From Diabrotica undecimpunctata (lineage: Eukaryota; Arthropoda; Insecta; Coleoptera; Chrysomelidae): a DNA stretch of 64,000 bases. A program made the translations under genes and the position numbers. How positions within the stretch are numbered: position 1 is the stretch's first letter; the number at the start of each line of letters is the position of its first letter. Where the stretch lies: positions 11,146,377 to 11,210,376 of the forward strand of contig NC_092810.1 of assembly GCF_040954645.1 (NCBI RefSeq), given 5' to 3'. Under the pieces are notes generated by a model. The model saw only the letters and a list, made by a program, of their open reading frames with translations. It was not told the DNA's origin and ran no database searches. Of this stretch, positions 1-10,741 are shown piece by piece.

Positions 1-395
1 TTTTGCATACCGCAAAAGACAGACAGACGGTCTTAAGATAATTCGCCAACGCACTATAGTGCACGGCACTATAAAAAGAAGAAGAGCTTTGGTCATTTTG
101 ATCAAAAGTTCCTATTGTCCCAAGACTCAGAAATAAATTTTTTCTTTACAGAGATTTACGAGCGCCTTCCCGTATCAGTTGGCCCAACGTTAGATTGATA
201 AGAAAATTAAATTTTAGAGAACAAAAATAAAAGCGCAGCGTAAATTTTAGAAGTTTTATTGCATCGAACATTTTTGAATTTTCTAATTATATAAAATATT
301 TTATAACGCAATGAAAACCATTGATTAAATAGAATAATAATAAATTAAAAAAAAACGCATAGAATATGTAATATTAACAAGAAAAATGTGAAAGT
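1..395. other. unassigned AT-rich sequence
   Basis: No gene or element is recognised here. There is a short purine-rich run (aagaagaagag) near 80-90 like the GAA-rich 3' tails of LINEs elsewhere in the window, so the first 100 bases could be the tail of a LINE entering from outside. That is a guess. Confidence 0.3.
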
Positions 396-401
396 TTACG
401 G

Positions 402-1477
402 CTAAGTTACATCCTCTTTAGTTTTAATGACATCCAAAATTCTTCGAGGCATAGTTTTTACCAAGTTCTGACAAAATTCTAATGTAAACGAATCCCATAT
501 TTCTTGCAATTTTTCCTTCAATTCTTTAACGGATCAAGCAGGATGTTTTCTCAAAGCTTTTTTCATTTCGCGTCACAAAGTCTCTATCGGTGACAAGTCG
601 GAACTGTTAGAAACCCATTCCATAAGTGGTATATCATGGTCTTCAATCCATTTTAAACTCTTTTTTGAGGTATGACAACCTGCGCCGTCCTGTAGGAAGA
701 CAAAATCTTCCGCATATGTTAAAACTTTGTTCCATAATCAATAAAAGAGATTCTTCTAAAATAATAAAATATTTGTCCGTGTTAACAATCGCAAAAGTAA
801 CTTTTCCACACCTTTACACGACATGCTGCCCCAGATTATGACATATGCAGGAAATTTGACTTTTCTTTTCAGACAGTCGGGATGAAAAACTTCATTTTTC
901 ATGCGAATGACGCGACTCCTACTATCTCCAACACACATCTCAAATCTGGACTCATCACTCCATTGTATTGAATCCCATTATGACTGAGTCCAATCTTTAT
1001 GCTCCTTTGACCATCTTAGTCTATTTTTCTTGTGTTGTAATGTTAAAAGTGGCTTTTCCTTAGCCTAAAATAAAAGGAAATTTATTAAAAACAATTCGTA
1101 CCAATTTTTTAAAATTTAAAACTTGCATTGTAAGTGCCAAATCCTAATTTGTGGGCCTCTCGGTAACATGTTGATGTAGAAACGTGTCTTCCAATAACGT
1201 CACTCCATAAAATGCTTAACTCCATAAAATTTGCTCGTCGATTTTTCACTATAATGCGTCTTAATGCCCTTCGATCTTCTTCGGTTATTTTACTTTTTCG
1301 TACATTTCTAGGTATTATGACGACCGAACCTGTAGTTTTGCATCTTCTGACTATATTTCTTACACTATAGCGTGACAATTACAACATATTCGCGATTTCC
1401 GAATTGGATTTTCCAGAATTAAAAAATCTAATAATGATTGAACAAATTTTCTCATCGATAACTTTACCTCGACCCAT
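402..1477 (-). pseudogene. Tc1-like transposase, degraded
   Basis: Read on the minus strand from a MGRGK start at 1477 to a stop at 402, this is a full-length but broken Tc1/mariner-superfamily transposase. It shows an N-terminal helix-turn-helix (SNSEIANML, YSVRNIVRRC), then QWSDESRFEM with the first catalytic Asp. Next come VIIWGSM, FLQDGAGCH with the second Asp, and SDLSPIETL, where the Glu of the usual NPIE motif is kept. At least three in-frame stops (after ANML, after DWTQS, after PIETL) and a frameshift between the second and third motifs make it non-functional. I did not find clean terminal inverted repeats. Family assignment is secure from motif order; subfamily is not. Confidence 0.85.
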
Positions 1478-1608
1478 TGTACAATCCACAAACAGCAAAA
1501 AGCTTTACAATACTACGAAATACATTAACTGACAATATTATTGTTTTGATGTCATTTTTCCACAGCTACCTCTGGATTTAACGTAATTATGAAAAAATCA
1601 ACGTACAA

Positions 1609-3158
1609 TCCATCTAATTTACTTACCGTTGCACGTCATTATCATTGACAGAGATCGAAGTTGACATAGTTGCCAAAGTATAAAAAAATCCTCAATTAAT
1701 TTTAAATCAAATAGGTCACACAATTATTGCAAAAGTGCATTATACAACAAAACAAATTAGTATTTAATGTAAATAAATAGAAACAAAACAAGAGTTAAAA
1801 AATAATCTTGTTAAAAACAATTTGAGCCGCTTGTATGCGTCGTATAAAGATGTAAAATGAAATACTTAAACAAAAACAACACTTTTTTCATTACTTATTA
1901 ACATTAGTCAACACCGCAACTGTCAAATAAGTGTTACCAATTTATGCCAAAATATCACCTTCGTTCGATTACAGTTAGAGTGTGTTCCGAACCAATGTTC
2001 TTCATAAAAACGCTTTATAATGCATTTATACAAATTAAATGAAACATATTATTGTGTATTTCTTTAAGTTAACATTAATAGAAATCTTTAAATATTATTT
2101 CTACGCGTATATAATAAAATATGTCTAGTGGCTGTAATGCCAGTGTACCGTTCGCGTCATAAAAAACTGGTACAACTCTTATTACCGAAAATCATGTTTT
2201 TCAAGTTGTGTAAGTTGATCTTGTCACATGTGTCATTCTAATTTCTAGGGCACTGTTGCCAGTTCAACCAAAATATTATATGAAATCAGCTAAAAGCAGG
2301 GCTCTGTGACAGACCGCCAGTTTTGAGTATTCTAAAAACTAAAACATCGAGCATTCTCGATCAGTCAGTCACATTAAATTTGTTTAAACATGCAATCCTA
2401 AAAAATTCTCATATTAATTTTGTAATTTTTCATTATCTCAATTAAGTACTCATACCTTGATTTGTATTTTATTATAATTTATGAAAATATTTCAATTCAA
2501 ATATAGTGATAGATAAAATCAATCTAGACATAACTTTAAATTATTATAATAAAACATTACAGTGAGGTATTGGATCTGTCACTTTATAATCTACGTTGGA
2601 TAAAGTATAATGTTAGTTTTTGTTAATGTTATCGTTCATATAATAAATAATAAATTAATTTTGGTAGTTGGCCTGTGACTAAACTTATTGATACAAAATA
2701 CAGTTCGTGTTCGCTAGGTAATTGAAGTAAAAAATTAGATACAGTAGATGCGTTCCAATGTTCCCTGTGCCAATAATCTAGGTTTAAAGATCCTTCAAAT
2801 ATTTTGGATATTAGCTGAACCCTATCTCTGGTTATTAAATTTATTAAATACGGTTTTTTATTGTTAATGATAAAAATAATACCTATCTAATAATAACTTT
2901 ATTTTTTTTTAATTAGATTTAGTGCAACTCCGTTATCTGTGATGGCAACAGCGAATTAATTCACGAACCACTGTATCCAGTCTGAACCCAGGTTTACATT
3001 GGGAAAAAAAAGTGTACCAGTTTTATATGACGGGAAGTGTACTCGGCAAAGTGATTCTAAAAAAGAACACACCTACCGCCTAAATATTTCGTGTTGGTAT
3101 CATGTGACCTCACGGGCTATGACGCGGATGACGTGCAAACGTATGTAAATTAGATGAA
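1609..3158. mobile_element. MITE family 1, copy A (carries a nested insert)
   Basis: Ends are imperfect inverted repeats of about 30 bp: catctaatttacttaccg... at 1610 and its complement (...gtaaattagatga) up to 3157. They continue inward as gcacgtcat on both sides. The body matches, in reverse complement, the copy at 61972-62580 near the other end of the window. Similarity stops at the catctaattt termini, which defines the ends. No coding capacity is seen. An 888-bp second element sits inside at 2148-3035. No clear target-site duplication was found, so the superfamily is left open. Confidence 0.75.
2148..3035. mobile_element. 888-bp non-autonomous element nested in MITE copy A
   Basis: This block is missing from the otherwise matching copy at 61972-62580, where the sequence runs straight through the site. 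It is bracketed by agtgta at 2142-2147 and 3036-3041, a likely target duplication of 4-6 bp. Its ends are inverted: cgtcataaaaaactggtaca at the left and, read from the right end, cgtcatataaaactggtaca (19 of 20 identical). No ORF of note is seen inside. The empty copy makes insertion the simplest reading. Confidence 0.75.
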
Positions 3159-3162
3159 GTAT

Positions 3163-3605
3163 GTGTTGACATAAGTGAATGAATAGCCAGGGTTTAGTGA
3201 AATTTTTTTTATTGAAAATAAATAAAAAATCATAAGGGTAATGTTTTAATAAATATTAATAAAAATGCCATTTTAATTAATATGGGAACTTATAAAAACA
3301 TGTAGAGTATAATTTTTGTATGGTAATTGACTTAAACTGCAAAATTCATAGGTGGGCCAACTGATATGGAAAGGGGCTCGTAGATTGTCTTTTTTTAGTC
3401 CCTTTGAATAATACATACATATTTGTTTAATATACATGGTGTTGTAAGGAAGTGCCACAAACTTCAGGAAGTGATTCTACATGAAAAAATAATTACAGTT
3501 TGCAATATAAACATCTCACCAAAAATGCTTTGTTTCGAGATATGGAATGTTGACACTTTTCTTACAAACTGACGATTGATTTATTGCTGTGAAACTCTAG
3601 AAATG
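3163..3605. other. unassigned AT-rich spacer
   Basis: No gene, inverted repeat or element end is recognised between the two MITEs. Confidence 0.3.
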
Positions 3606-4072
3606 CAATGGACCGTGGAAGTGATGACGTAGATTTTATTGACATCTGTCAGTTTCACTTTCCAAACAAACCTTGTTTAGTGTGGATAATTTGTATTTTT
3701 CGTTATTTTTTCATTTTTTTTACAGAATCTTTCCGCTTTTTGCAATATCTAAGTATTCTAATAGTTACTACAACAATTTTACAAGGTTGTGTAAATAATA
3801 AAGCATGTTGTTTTATAAAAATAGCAATAAAATGCATGTATCAATAAAGTAAGGTTAGAATGTCTTTAATTTAAATTTTAAAACTATATTTCATAGAAAT
3901 AGAACACTGAATTATGATGGTATTATCGTAAAAAACACTATACTTAAAAAAAAAGCAGCAGAGGAAGCAAAATGTTAACTTTATAGAATTCAAAAAGTCT
4001 TGAGATTGGGCATTTTAACTTTTGTTTGGAAAGTAATTGACAGTTGTGACGTCACACTTCCACTGTCCATTG
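3606..4072. mobile_element. 467-bp MITE with long inverted ends
   Basis: The left end (caatggaccgtggaagtg, then gacgt, then ctgtca and actttccaaacaaa) is mirrored at the right end by caatggacagtggaagtg, gacgtcac, ctgtcaattactttcc and aaacaaa read on the minus strand. The two arms agree over about 65 bp with small gaps. The interior is AT-rich with only a chance 79-codon ORF. No flanking duplication is clear. Confidence 0.65.
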
Positions 4073-5149
4073 AAATTAGATGGGTTTTAGGAGGAAATAA
4101 TCTTAATTTATTTTAAGAAATTAAGTATAATTTAAGAAATTTACTTTGGTAAATCAAACCAAAATCCATGTAGAATGGTAGATAAATTATATTGTGTCTG
4201 TAATTCGCTTAAATTCACGAAATGGCGTACAGAACTAACTATTCTGACCTTGTAGTTCTGTGGAGGTACTTCGTGTGTACCGAAAACACGTAGACATATG
4301 CGCCACCTAGCGCCAACAGGCTTATTTATAAACCCGATCTTATTTTCAACAGATAAAATTAAGTATTACGATTATTCTAGTATTAAAGACCTATTTAAAA
4401 AATTGCACTTACCTTAAAAGTGCAATAACGATCCTATATTGAGTAACATTGGTGTTATTCAGTAGTTTAAATCTCTTAGAAAAGTAATTTTTCTTCAATT
4501 TTAGTCTTGTGTAATTTTTTGGTACTTTCATAATCTTCGACAAAATTGTCTGTTGCTTAACATCGATATTCAGCTATTGAATATCGTACGATCGTAAGGT
4601 TTTATCTATTCCTTATTTCTTAATGGTGTATTGTCACATTAGGTCCACGTAATGTGACACGGATGTCCATCCTCCTAGACATCCCTATAAAATGTCCAGA
4701 ATAAGCCATGTCAATCGCCTTATCGAATTTCGCAAATGTATTTCGAGATATGAATGATATTCTTGAATAGCCAAAGCCCGATCAAATGTTCGATGTAGAA
4801 CCTTGCCAAAAGTGATTCTCTATTTACCCGATAATACACACAAACACACAGCCATGTGGCAATAACTATCACAACCGAGTAATTCATACGATGAAGAAAC
4901 CGCATGAACAAAATTCGAGTTAAAAAAATTATACAAATATTATTCATATATATTTATCTTGTTTTTAAATAATATATTGTTCATAAAATTATTATTTACC
5001 TTGTTTTCCGGCAAATGTATTCATTAGTTCTTATTTGTATCAAAATTTGTATGCAAATTATTCATGTTAATTAAAGCCACACTCTGCATGAATAAAAAAT
5101 TATTTGCCAATGATTAATTTTTTAGCAATATGATTTCTACATGTAACAA
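4073..5149. other. unassigned sequence between MITE and LINE
   Basis: Apart from the hairpin cluster nothing is recognised. A 75-codon minus-strand ORF at 4720-4947 shows no known motif and is probably chance. Confidence 0.3.
4564..4684. repeat. cluster of four perfect small palindromes/hairpins
   Basis: Within 121 bp there are four inverted repeats. They are cgatattca/tgaatatcg (4564-4586), tacgatcgta (4587-4596), tgtcacatta/taatgtgaca (4632-4659) and ggatgtc/gacatcc (4661-4684). All arms are perfect. The surrounding 4073-5150 holds no recognised gene. Confidence 0.6.
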
Positions 5150-5460
5150 AATTTTAAGTATTGGGTTCTCTACTTTTTCTGATCTTTATAAATGACATCA
5201 ATAACTTAAAAATCGATGGAAAAATTGTTCCTTTTGCTGATGATACCAGTATTACCTGGAGGAACTCTAACATTGCAACTCTTCATGCAATTATAACTTT
5301 TGATCTACTTAAAATAAAAAGCTGATCCGATTCTAATTTACTCTCTTTTAACGTGGATAAGACAGTAGCATTATCCTATAAAGGAGCTCTTCAACTCTTG
5401 CTTCTTAATAACAGCCAGATCAGTATCGTTGATTCTGTAAAATTTCTTGGTGTTTTTATA
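5150..5460 (+). pseudogene. CR1/jockey-like LINE reverse transcriptase, first half
   Basis: The + strand encodes part of a LINE reverse transcriptase palm: FINDINNLK, then PFADDTSITW with the catalytic Asp-Asp pair, then NVDKT and SVKFLGV. The frame shifts at least once around the ADD motif, so the copy is dead. It is cut at 5460 by a DNA element and resumes at 7967. Dropping the insert and one TA of the duplication restores the LINE frame exactly across the joint. The upstream part of the RT is not visible. Confidence 0.75.
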
Positions 5461-5757
5461 CAGGGTGAGCCATGAGGAACTTTACATACTTCTACCATAT
5501 GTAGAGTCCCTCAGGGAGCATATCATGTGGCCACTAAAAAATGTCAACTCCTCTTCTTTATTCATTAACAGGGTGATTTGTGTAATTGACCATTTATTTC
5601 ATTTTACTGTAGTGTTTATACGGCTCATTTGATTTTTTAAATTTTTGCATGATACAGTACACTACTATCAAGCATTCGACTGGTATTAGCTAAGCTAAAA
5701 AATTCCAGGACTGGCTTTGGAAAAATAAATTTAGGGATTCGTATTAAATATTACACC

Positions 5758-5794
<37 letters not shown>

Positions 5795-5990
5795 AAATGC
5801 AATAAGTGATTTTCAAACTACATAAATAGCCAATGAAAACGACATATTCGACAATGTTGTCGCACTTTTATTAAATTTTTAGTGAACGATCAAATCTTAC
5901 CAAAAATAGAACAACCATAATGAAGTATCAAATTATAAGGTAATTAATTTAAACAAATGTTATAAATTTCAAACATTTTAATTGAAATGA
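5461..5990. repeat. left long inverted-repeat arm
   Basis: This arm matches 7450-7964 in reverse complement. The outer 300 bp end in CACCCTG at 5760, then a pure (TA)n run (5761-5791), then about 200 bp that also match the other arm. The other arm has an A-rich run in place of (TA)n, so the microsatellite expanded after the arms formed. Confidence 0.85.
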
Positions 5991-7011
5991 TAAACTGAGT
6001 CACTGCACAACAAAAAACAGTAACTACTAACAATAACGAAGAACAATTTAAAAAAAAACTAAAAATATGTACATAGTTATGATAAACCCATAAATTAGAA
6101 CTGGAAAAGATACAATAATGGTAACAAAATAAAAATAATTCAAAATAGATTTTCGAAATGGAACCCTGCAGCCTGAAATCAGGGGATCTTGAAGGCCACG
6201 AAACAGGACCTGCACGTCCTATCCACCTGTTGCCATAAACATTATTCAGATGTTGTCTCACTGCCAGTAAAAAGTGTGGGGGTGCCCCATCATGCTGAAA
6301 ATACATCCCTTGGATAGCAACGTTCGCGTTGGCAAGCAAATTCGGCAAAATATTTTGTAGAAAGTTCAAATAGACCTGCCCTGTTAAAGGACCATCAAAA
6401 AAGTGAGGACCTACTAATTGGTTATTTATGACACCAATCCACACGTTAACCGAAAACCTTAACTGAGAACGACGTTCTCGAATAGCATGGGGATTTTCTT
6501 CTGCCCACACATGTGAATTTCGTGAATTATTTATCCCGTCTCTGGTAAATTGGCCTTCATCTGTAAATAGTGTCCTGTATAGCGTTGGTCGATTATTGTT
6601 AATCCATCTACAAAATTCCAACCTATCGATCTCATCTCCAGCATGTAGTCGCTGAACCATTTGAATGTGATATGGGTATAGATTATTTTTTTGTAAGACT
6701 CTACTTACTTTTGATTGAGTAACATTGAGTTCTCGACTTACTTGTCTAGTGCTTATTGTAGGGTTCATAGTAACGGCGTCCATAATGTCATCTTCCTGCG
6801 CTTCATCTACATGTCGCTCTGTTGTTCCACTAGGAAAAGTGCCATTTTCTCGCAAATAATTAAAAACTGACCCAAATGTTGAATGACTGGGAGTTCGACG
6901 ATTAGGGAATCTCCTGCGATATTCTCTACTAGCAGCCCTACCATTCCCATTACAGAATCCATAAACAAATATTATGTCTGCATATTCTGTGGTCGAAAAC
7001 TGATGTGGCAT
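5944..7011 (-). pseudogene. DUF4817/mariner-like transposase, 3' end lost
   Basis: Start chosen at MPHQFSTTEY (7011), where insect proteins of this kind begin; the frame stays open upstream but that part is hydrophobic and looks non-coding. The N-terminal region (YADIIFVYGFCNGNGRAA) is of the DUF4817 helix-turn-helix type. It is followed by a second HTH (STRQVSRELNVTQSKVSRVL), TLFTDEGQFTRDG with the first catalytic Asp, FSVNVWIGV, and YFQHDGAPPHF with the second Asp. The next motif should be SPDLTPLDFF but reads SPDF followed by unrelated residues from about 6180. The third acidic residue is thus missing and the protein would be inactive. Confidence 0.8.
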
Positions 7012-7449
7012 TTTGAACGAAAGTAACAAAACCTGTACCAAAACTAACACAATGTACTTAACGTAGATATGACAGAAGAAATATGTATTCTTGTACACAT
7101 AAATAACAATTGATAATGACAATAATGACAATGGGTATAAAATATCAAGAAACGTCAAACGGTCAACGCCAACCTTCATTTTAAACTTTTTTAGATTTAT
7201 TTTTATTTAGTACAGTTGATGCAATGTATTATTATTTGACATAAAATTTTAATCATTTACAATCAACAAAAACTAACACATACAAGAGGTTTGACTTTTT
7301 AATCAATTTAATTTATTATTTATCGAAAATAATGCCCCAATACGATCTATGAGTAAAAATTTAAAATTGAAAAACAATTGATTCTATCATAGAGATAATA
7401 CAAAGTGACAGTAAAGATGTTAATTTTCTACGTATTAGATTATGTTGTA

Positions 7450-7964
7450 GGAACTCATTTTAATTAAAATGTTTGAAATTTATAACATTTGTTTAAATTA
7501 ATACCTTATATTTTGATACTTCATTATGGTTGTTCTATTTTTGGTAAGATTTGATCGTTCACTAAAAATTTAATAAAAGTGCGACAACATTGTCGCATAT
7601 GTCGTTTTCATTGGCTATTTATGTAGTTTGAAAATCACTTATTGCATTTTAAAAAAAATTTATACAGGGTGTAATATTTAATACGAATCCCTAAATTATT
7701 TTTTCCAAAGCCAGTCCTGGAATTTTTTAGTTTAGCTAATACCATTCGAATGCTTGATAGTAGTGTACTGTATCATGCAAAAATTAAAAAAATCAAATGA
7801 GCCGTATAACCACTACAGTAAAATGAAATAAATGGTCAATTACACAAATCACCCTGTTAATTAATAAAGAAGAGGAGTTGACATTTTTTAGTGGCCACAT
7901 GATATGCTCCCTGAGGGACTCTACATATGGTAGAAGTATGTAAAGTTCCTCATGACTCACCCTG
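7450..7964. repeat. right long inverted-repeat arm
   Basis: Reverse complement of the left arm 5461-5990, diverged by only scattered substitutions as far as can be judged by eye. The end CACCCTG abuts the TA duplication at 7965-7966, and LINE coding sequence resumes directly after it. Confidence 0.85.
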
Positions 7965-7966
7965 TA

Positions 7967-8525
7967 TACAGCAACCTTAAATGGCCCCTTCATATTGATG
8001 TGTTAAGTAAGAAACTAGCTTCAGCCTGCTATGCAATAAGATCTGTTTCGAAGGAAATCAATTTAGCATCTTTCAAAATAACAAATTTTTCTTTGTTCGA
8101 GTCTTATCTTCCATATGGCCTTCCTTTTTGTAGTTTTAGTACAGCTGTCCAATCTGATGTTATTTTTAAATTACAAAAAGAGCAATACGGTATCTTTTTG
8201 GCTTCATTAGAATAACACATTGCAGAAGCTACTTCAAAAATCACGGGATTTTAACTCTTCCCTCTTTATATATTCTAGAAACTGTTTGCTTAATTCGTAA
8301 ACACCTACATGTTTTTCCAGCAAGACGAAATCATGCCTACTCCACCAGAAATTCAACCTTTGATGTGTATTTACCGATCCCGTACACTGAGTTAGTAAAG
8401 AAATCTATATTATATTCGGCAAAAAAATCATACAATCATCTCCCTTTATAACTTAAATCTATATCTTCTTGTCTTAAGTTTCGTAATAAACTGAGTTTAT
8501 TAATCTAATTTATTATAAAAATGTT
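7967..8525 (+). pseudogene. CR1/jockey-like LINE reverse transcriptase, second half
   Basis: This continues the LINE interrupted at 5460. It encodes YSNLKWPLHIDVLSKKL, then ACYAIRSVSKEI, LFESYLPYGLPF and a C-terminal TRNSTFDVYLPIPYTEL...KKSYNHLPL region. These are typical of the thumb and tail of CR1/Daphne-like elements. A stop at 8213 and several later breaks show decay. Confidence 0.75.
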
Positions 8526-9225
8526 CTAACACCTAGTTTATTAAAGTCTATATTTAAACAATATTACACTAATTTATTTTACACTATAATTATACAATTT
8601 ATTTACAACATTTATTACCATTTATATTCCCGACAATACGCGCGTTACATTTCAAAACTTGACTCGATATTATTATTCAGACTAACTTCAAAATGAAAAG
8701 GTCCTCTATATATATCAAACAGCCGTTAGTCTGGAATCCCTTCGAAGCGGACGGATGCTCGAAAGGAAACGTCAGACAGGTTTCTAGCGAGTCGGAAAAT
8801 CTACGAGAAAACTCTTGTTTAGAATAATAACATGTTTACAGGTTAAATATGAGTCATATTTATCGTAACAGTAAATTGACAAAAGCTTATTTATCTGAAA
8901 GCCCATATTATTCAGTGGAAGAGTTTCTTAACAAATAACTAAGAAATTACTGTATGTTTAGGTACAGGCAACTAAAGTACTTTTATATTTGGGTATCATA
9001 TGCAGCAACTTAAACTTATTCGTAGACTAGTTCGTAAGGTTTTATTATGCAATTTGCAATGTAATTAAATTTTGCAATGGATTGTATATTTTATTATCTT
9101 TTCTTTTATGATATTGACGATTTATGTAATTTTAGTAAATTTTAATTATTGTTATTGTTATTTTTTTAAGCTTTGTTCAGAGAATTGTACAATTTTCAGT
9201 GACAATAAAGCATATTTCCTAGGCA
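8526..9225 (+). other. possible LINE 3' untranslated region
   Basis: Downstream of the LINE C-terminus the sequence is AT-rich and ends near 9205-9220 with gacaataaagcatatttc. That resembles the 3' ends of many insect CR1/jockey LINEs. No coding features are seen. The link to the LINE is inferred from position. Confidence 0.35.
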
Positions 9226-10741
9226 TACTTTGTTAATATTGCTTTGAAGCTATTTTCTGGAGGCAAATTAATAAAATTTAATATTTTTATTGGGAATAAG
9301 CCACAATTTTCCAACAAGACACGGTTATTTTTTATTCAAATTCTTTTACCTGCCTGCCCTCATGAATTCGCAATGAACGGATAAAGTGCGTCTGTAATAA
9401 CAGTTCATCAAACTACACCTGCCACAGGTGCTTCTTCAACACAATTATATAAATGCAAAATAGATTTATAAGATTGGTACCACATTAAAGTTAGCATTGT
9501 TTGTAAATTTAACTTACGACGAATAGAAACGAACGACATTTCAACTCGTCAATTATTTCTGGTGGAAAATTAACGGTAACTTTTTTAAATTATTTTTAGA
9601 AATAACAATAAAGTCACGAGCATTAGGAAACACACGGTCAAGCAATTTGTTTAATTATTTATGAAGTAGAAGTCATAAACTGTCCGCCTTATATTACATA
9701 AAAGTAAAACTGCTAAAGGATAATTGATTTCTCCGTAATTTAAATTTGTTATTATCTGAAATGCATTTGTCAAATAAGAGTAGTAGTACTATGATTGATA
9801 ACGGTTTTTTACTTTTTATTGCAATCGCAGATTTGTGCGCGATCACATATTCACAATAGATTGTGTAATACAAATAAAAGATTTGGAATGAAAACAAACA
9901 TTGCTGTTTTAAGTAAATATCATGATATTAATATCAATATGAACATTATCCTAATAATTTACGTTTTAAATTCATGTTTATCATCATTCATTGTTCGTAA
10001 ACGTCCATACAAGGTGTTCCAGATTGTTAAGTTTAAATATTTAGTTCTTTATATTTATTTAATAATATTTTGGAGATGTAATTTAGGTTCAATTACGAAT
10101 ATAAGACAAAAAGAAACGAAAATAATGATCAATTGTCATTTACTTCCAAAAACATCCTTAAATTTATTTCTCTCCATATCCATCATTTCAATTTAGCATG
10201 CTCACCGATAGACGTAAGTTCTTCTAAGCCTATACTTGGCCAGTTTCTAATATTAAGCCAGCAGGCAATTTTTCCTTTCGATACTGTAACGTAAATTGAA
10301 CCAGGATGGAAAGAAACGATGCCCAAAAATTGGGTATTATTGAAGGTAACATAAATAGCTTTGGGACATGGGAGTGGGTTGTGAACTACCGAGCTACTAT
10401 AGTTTATTTTTATGAACGAGAGAGTAATTAGCATAATTTTAACTGGTACCTCCGACCACTCCATGGGCGTGCTCAAGATTAATTGAAAAATTACTTTGAA
10501 TAATTGTAAAAAATAAATGAATTATTTCAGTGTTATAAAGTGTTATGTGTATGTAAACAAAAGTGACCTCTTTTATCACACACTATATTAGAACTGACTG
10601 GCCTACATTAAAAAGGGTTTTAAAAAATTCACATTTTTTTTAATTTTTAAAAATTACAAAAGAGAAAAAGAGTTTTTAAAACCGTCTAAGGTATGTTAAA
10701 TAGATGAATAAAAATATTAATATAAAACTTACAGCTACCTG
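9226..10741. other. unassigned AT-rich sequence
   Basis: No recognised gene. Two chance-like ORFs (9795-10196 +, 10183-10476 -) lack known motifs. The stretch 10200-10480 is slightly less AT-rich than its surroundings and may be an old coding relic. Confidence 0.3.

Larger units (their letters stand above)
5461..7964. mobile_element. 2.5-kb mariner-like element with ~500-bp inverted repeats
   Basis: The element runs from CAGGGTGAG at 5461 to its complement ending at 7964, flanked by TA on both sides. The two arms (5461 to about 5990 and about 7450 to 7964) are inverted copies over roughly 500 bp. The left arm also holds a (TA)n tract. Each 300-bp outer arm (5461-5760, 7665-7964) itself begins CAGGGTG and ends CACCCTG. 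The arms may therefore be two inverted MITE copies flanking a smaller autonomous element. A DUF4817-type transposase lies between the arms on the minus strand. Confidence 0.85.

Noticed and set aside
10183..10476. 97-codon minus-strand ORF with mixed composition
   Set aside because: Looks somewhat protein-like but no motif or relative is recognised, so not called as a gene.
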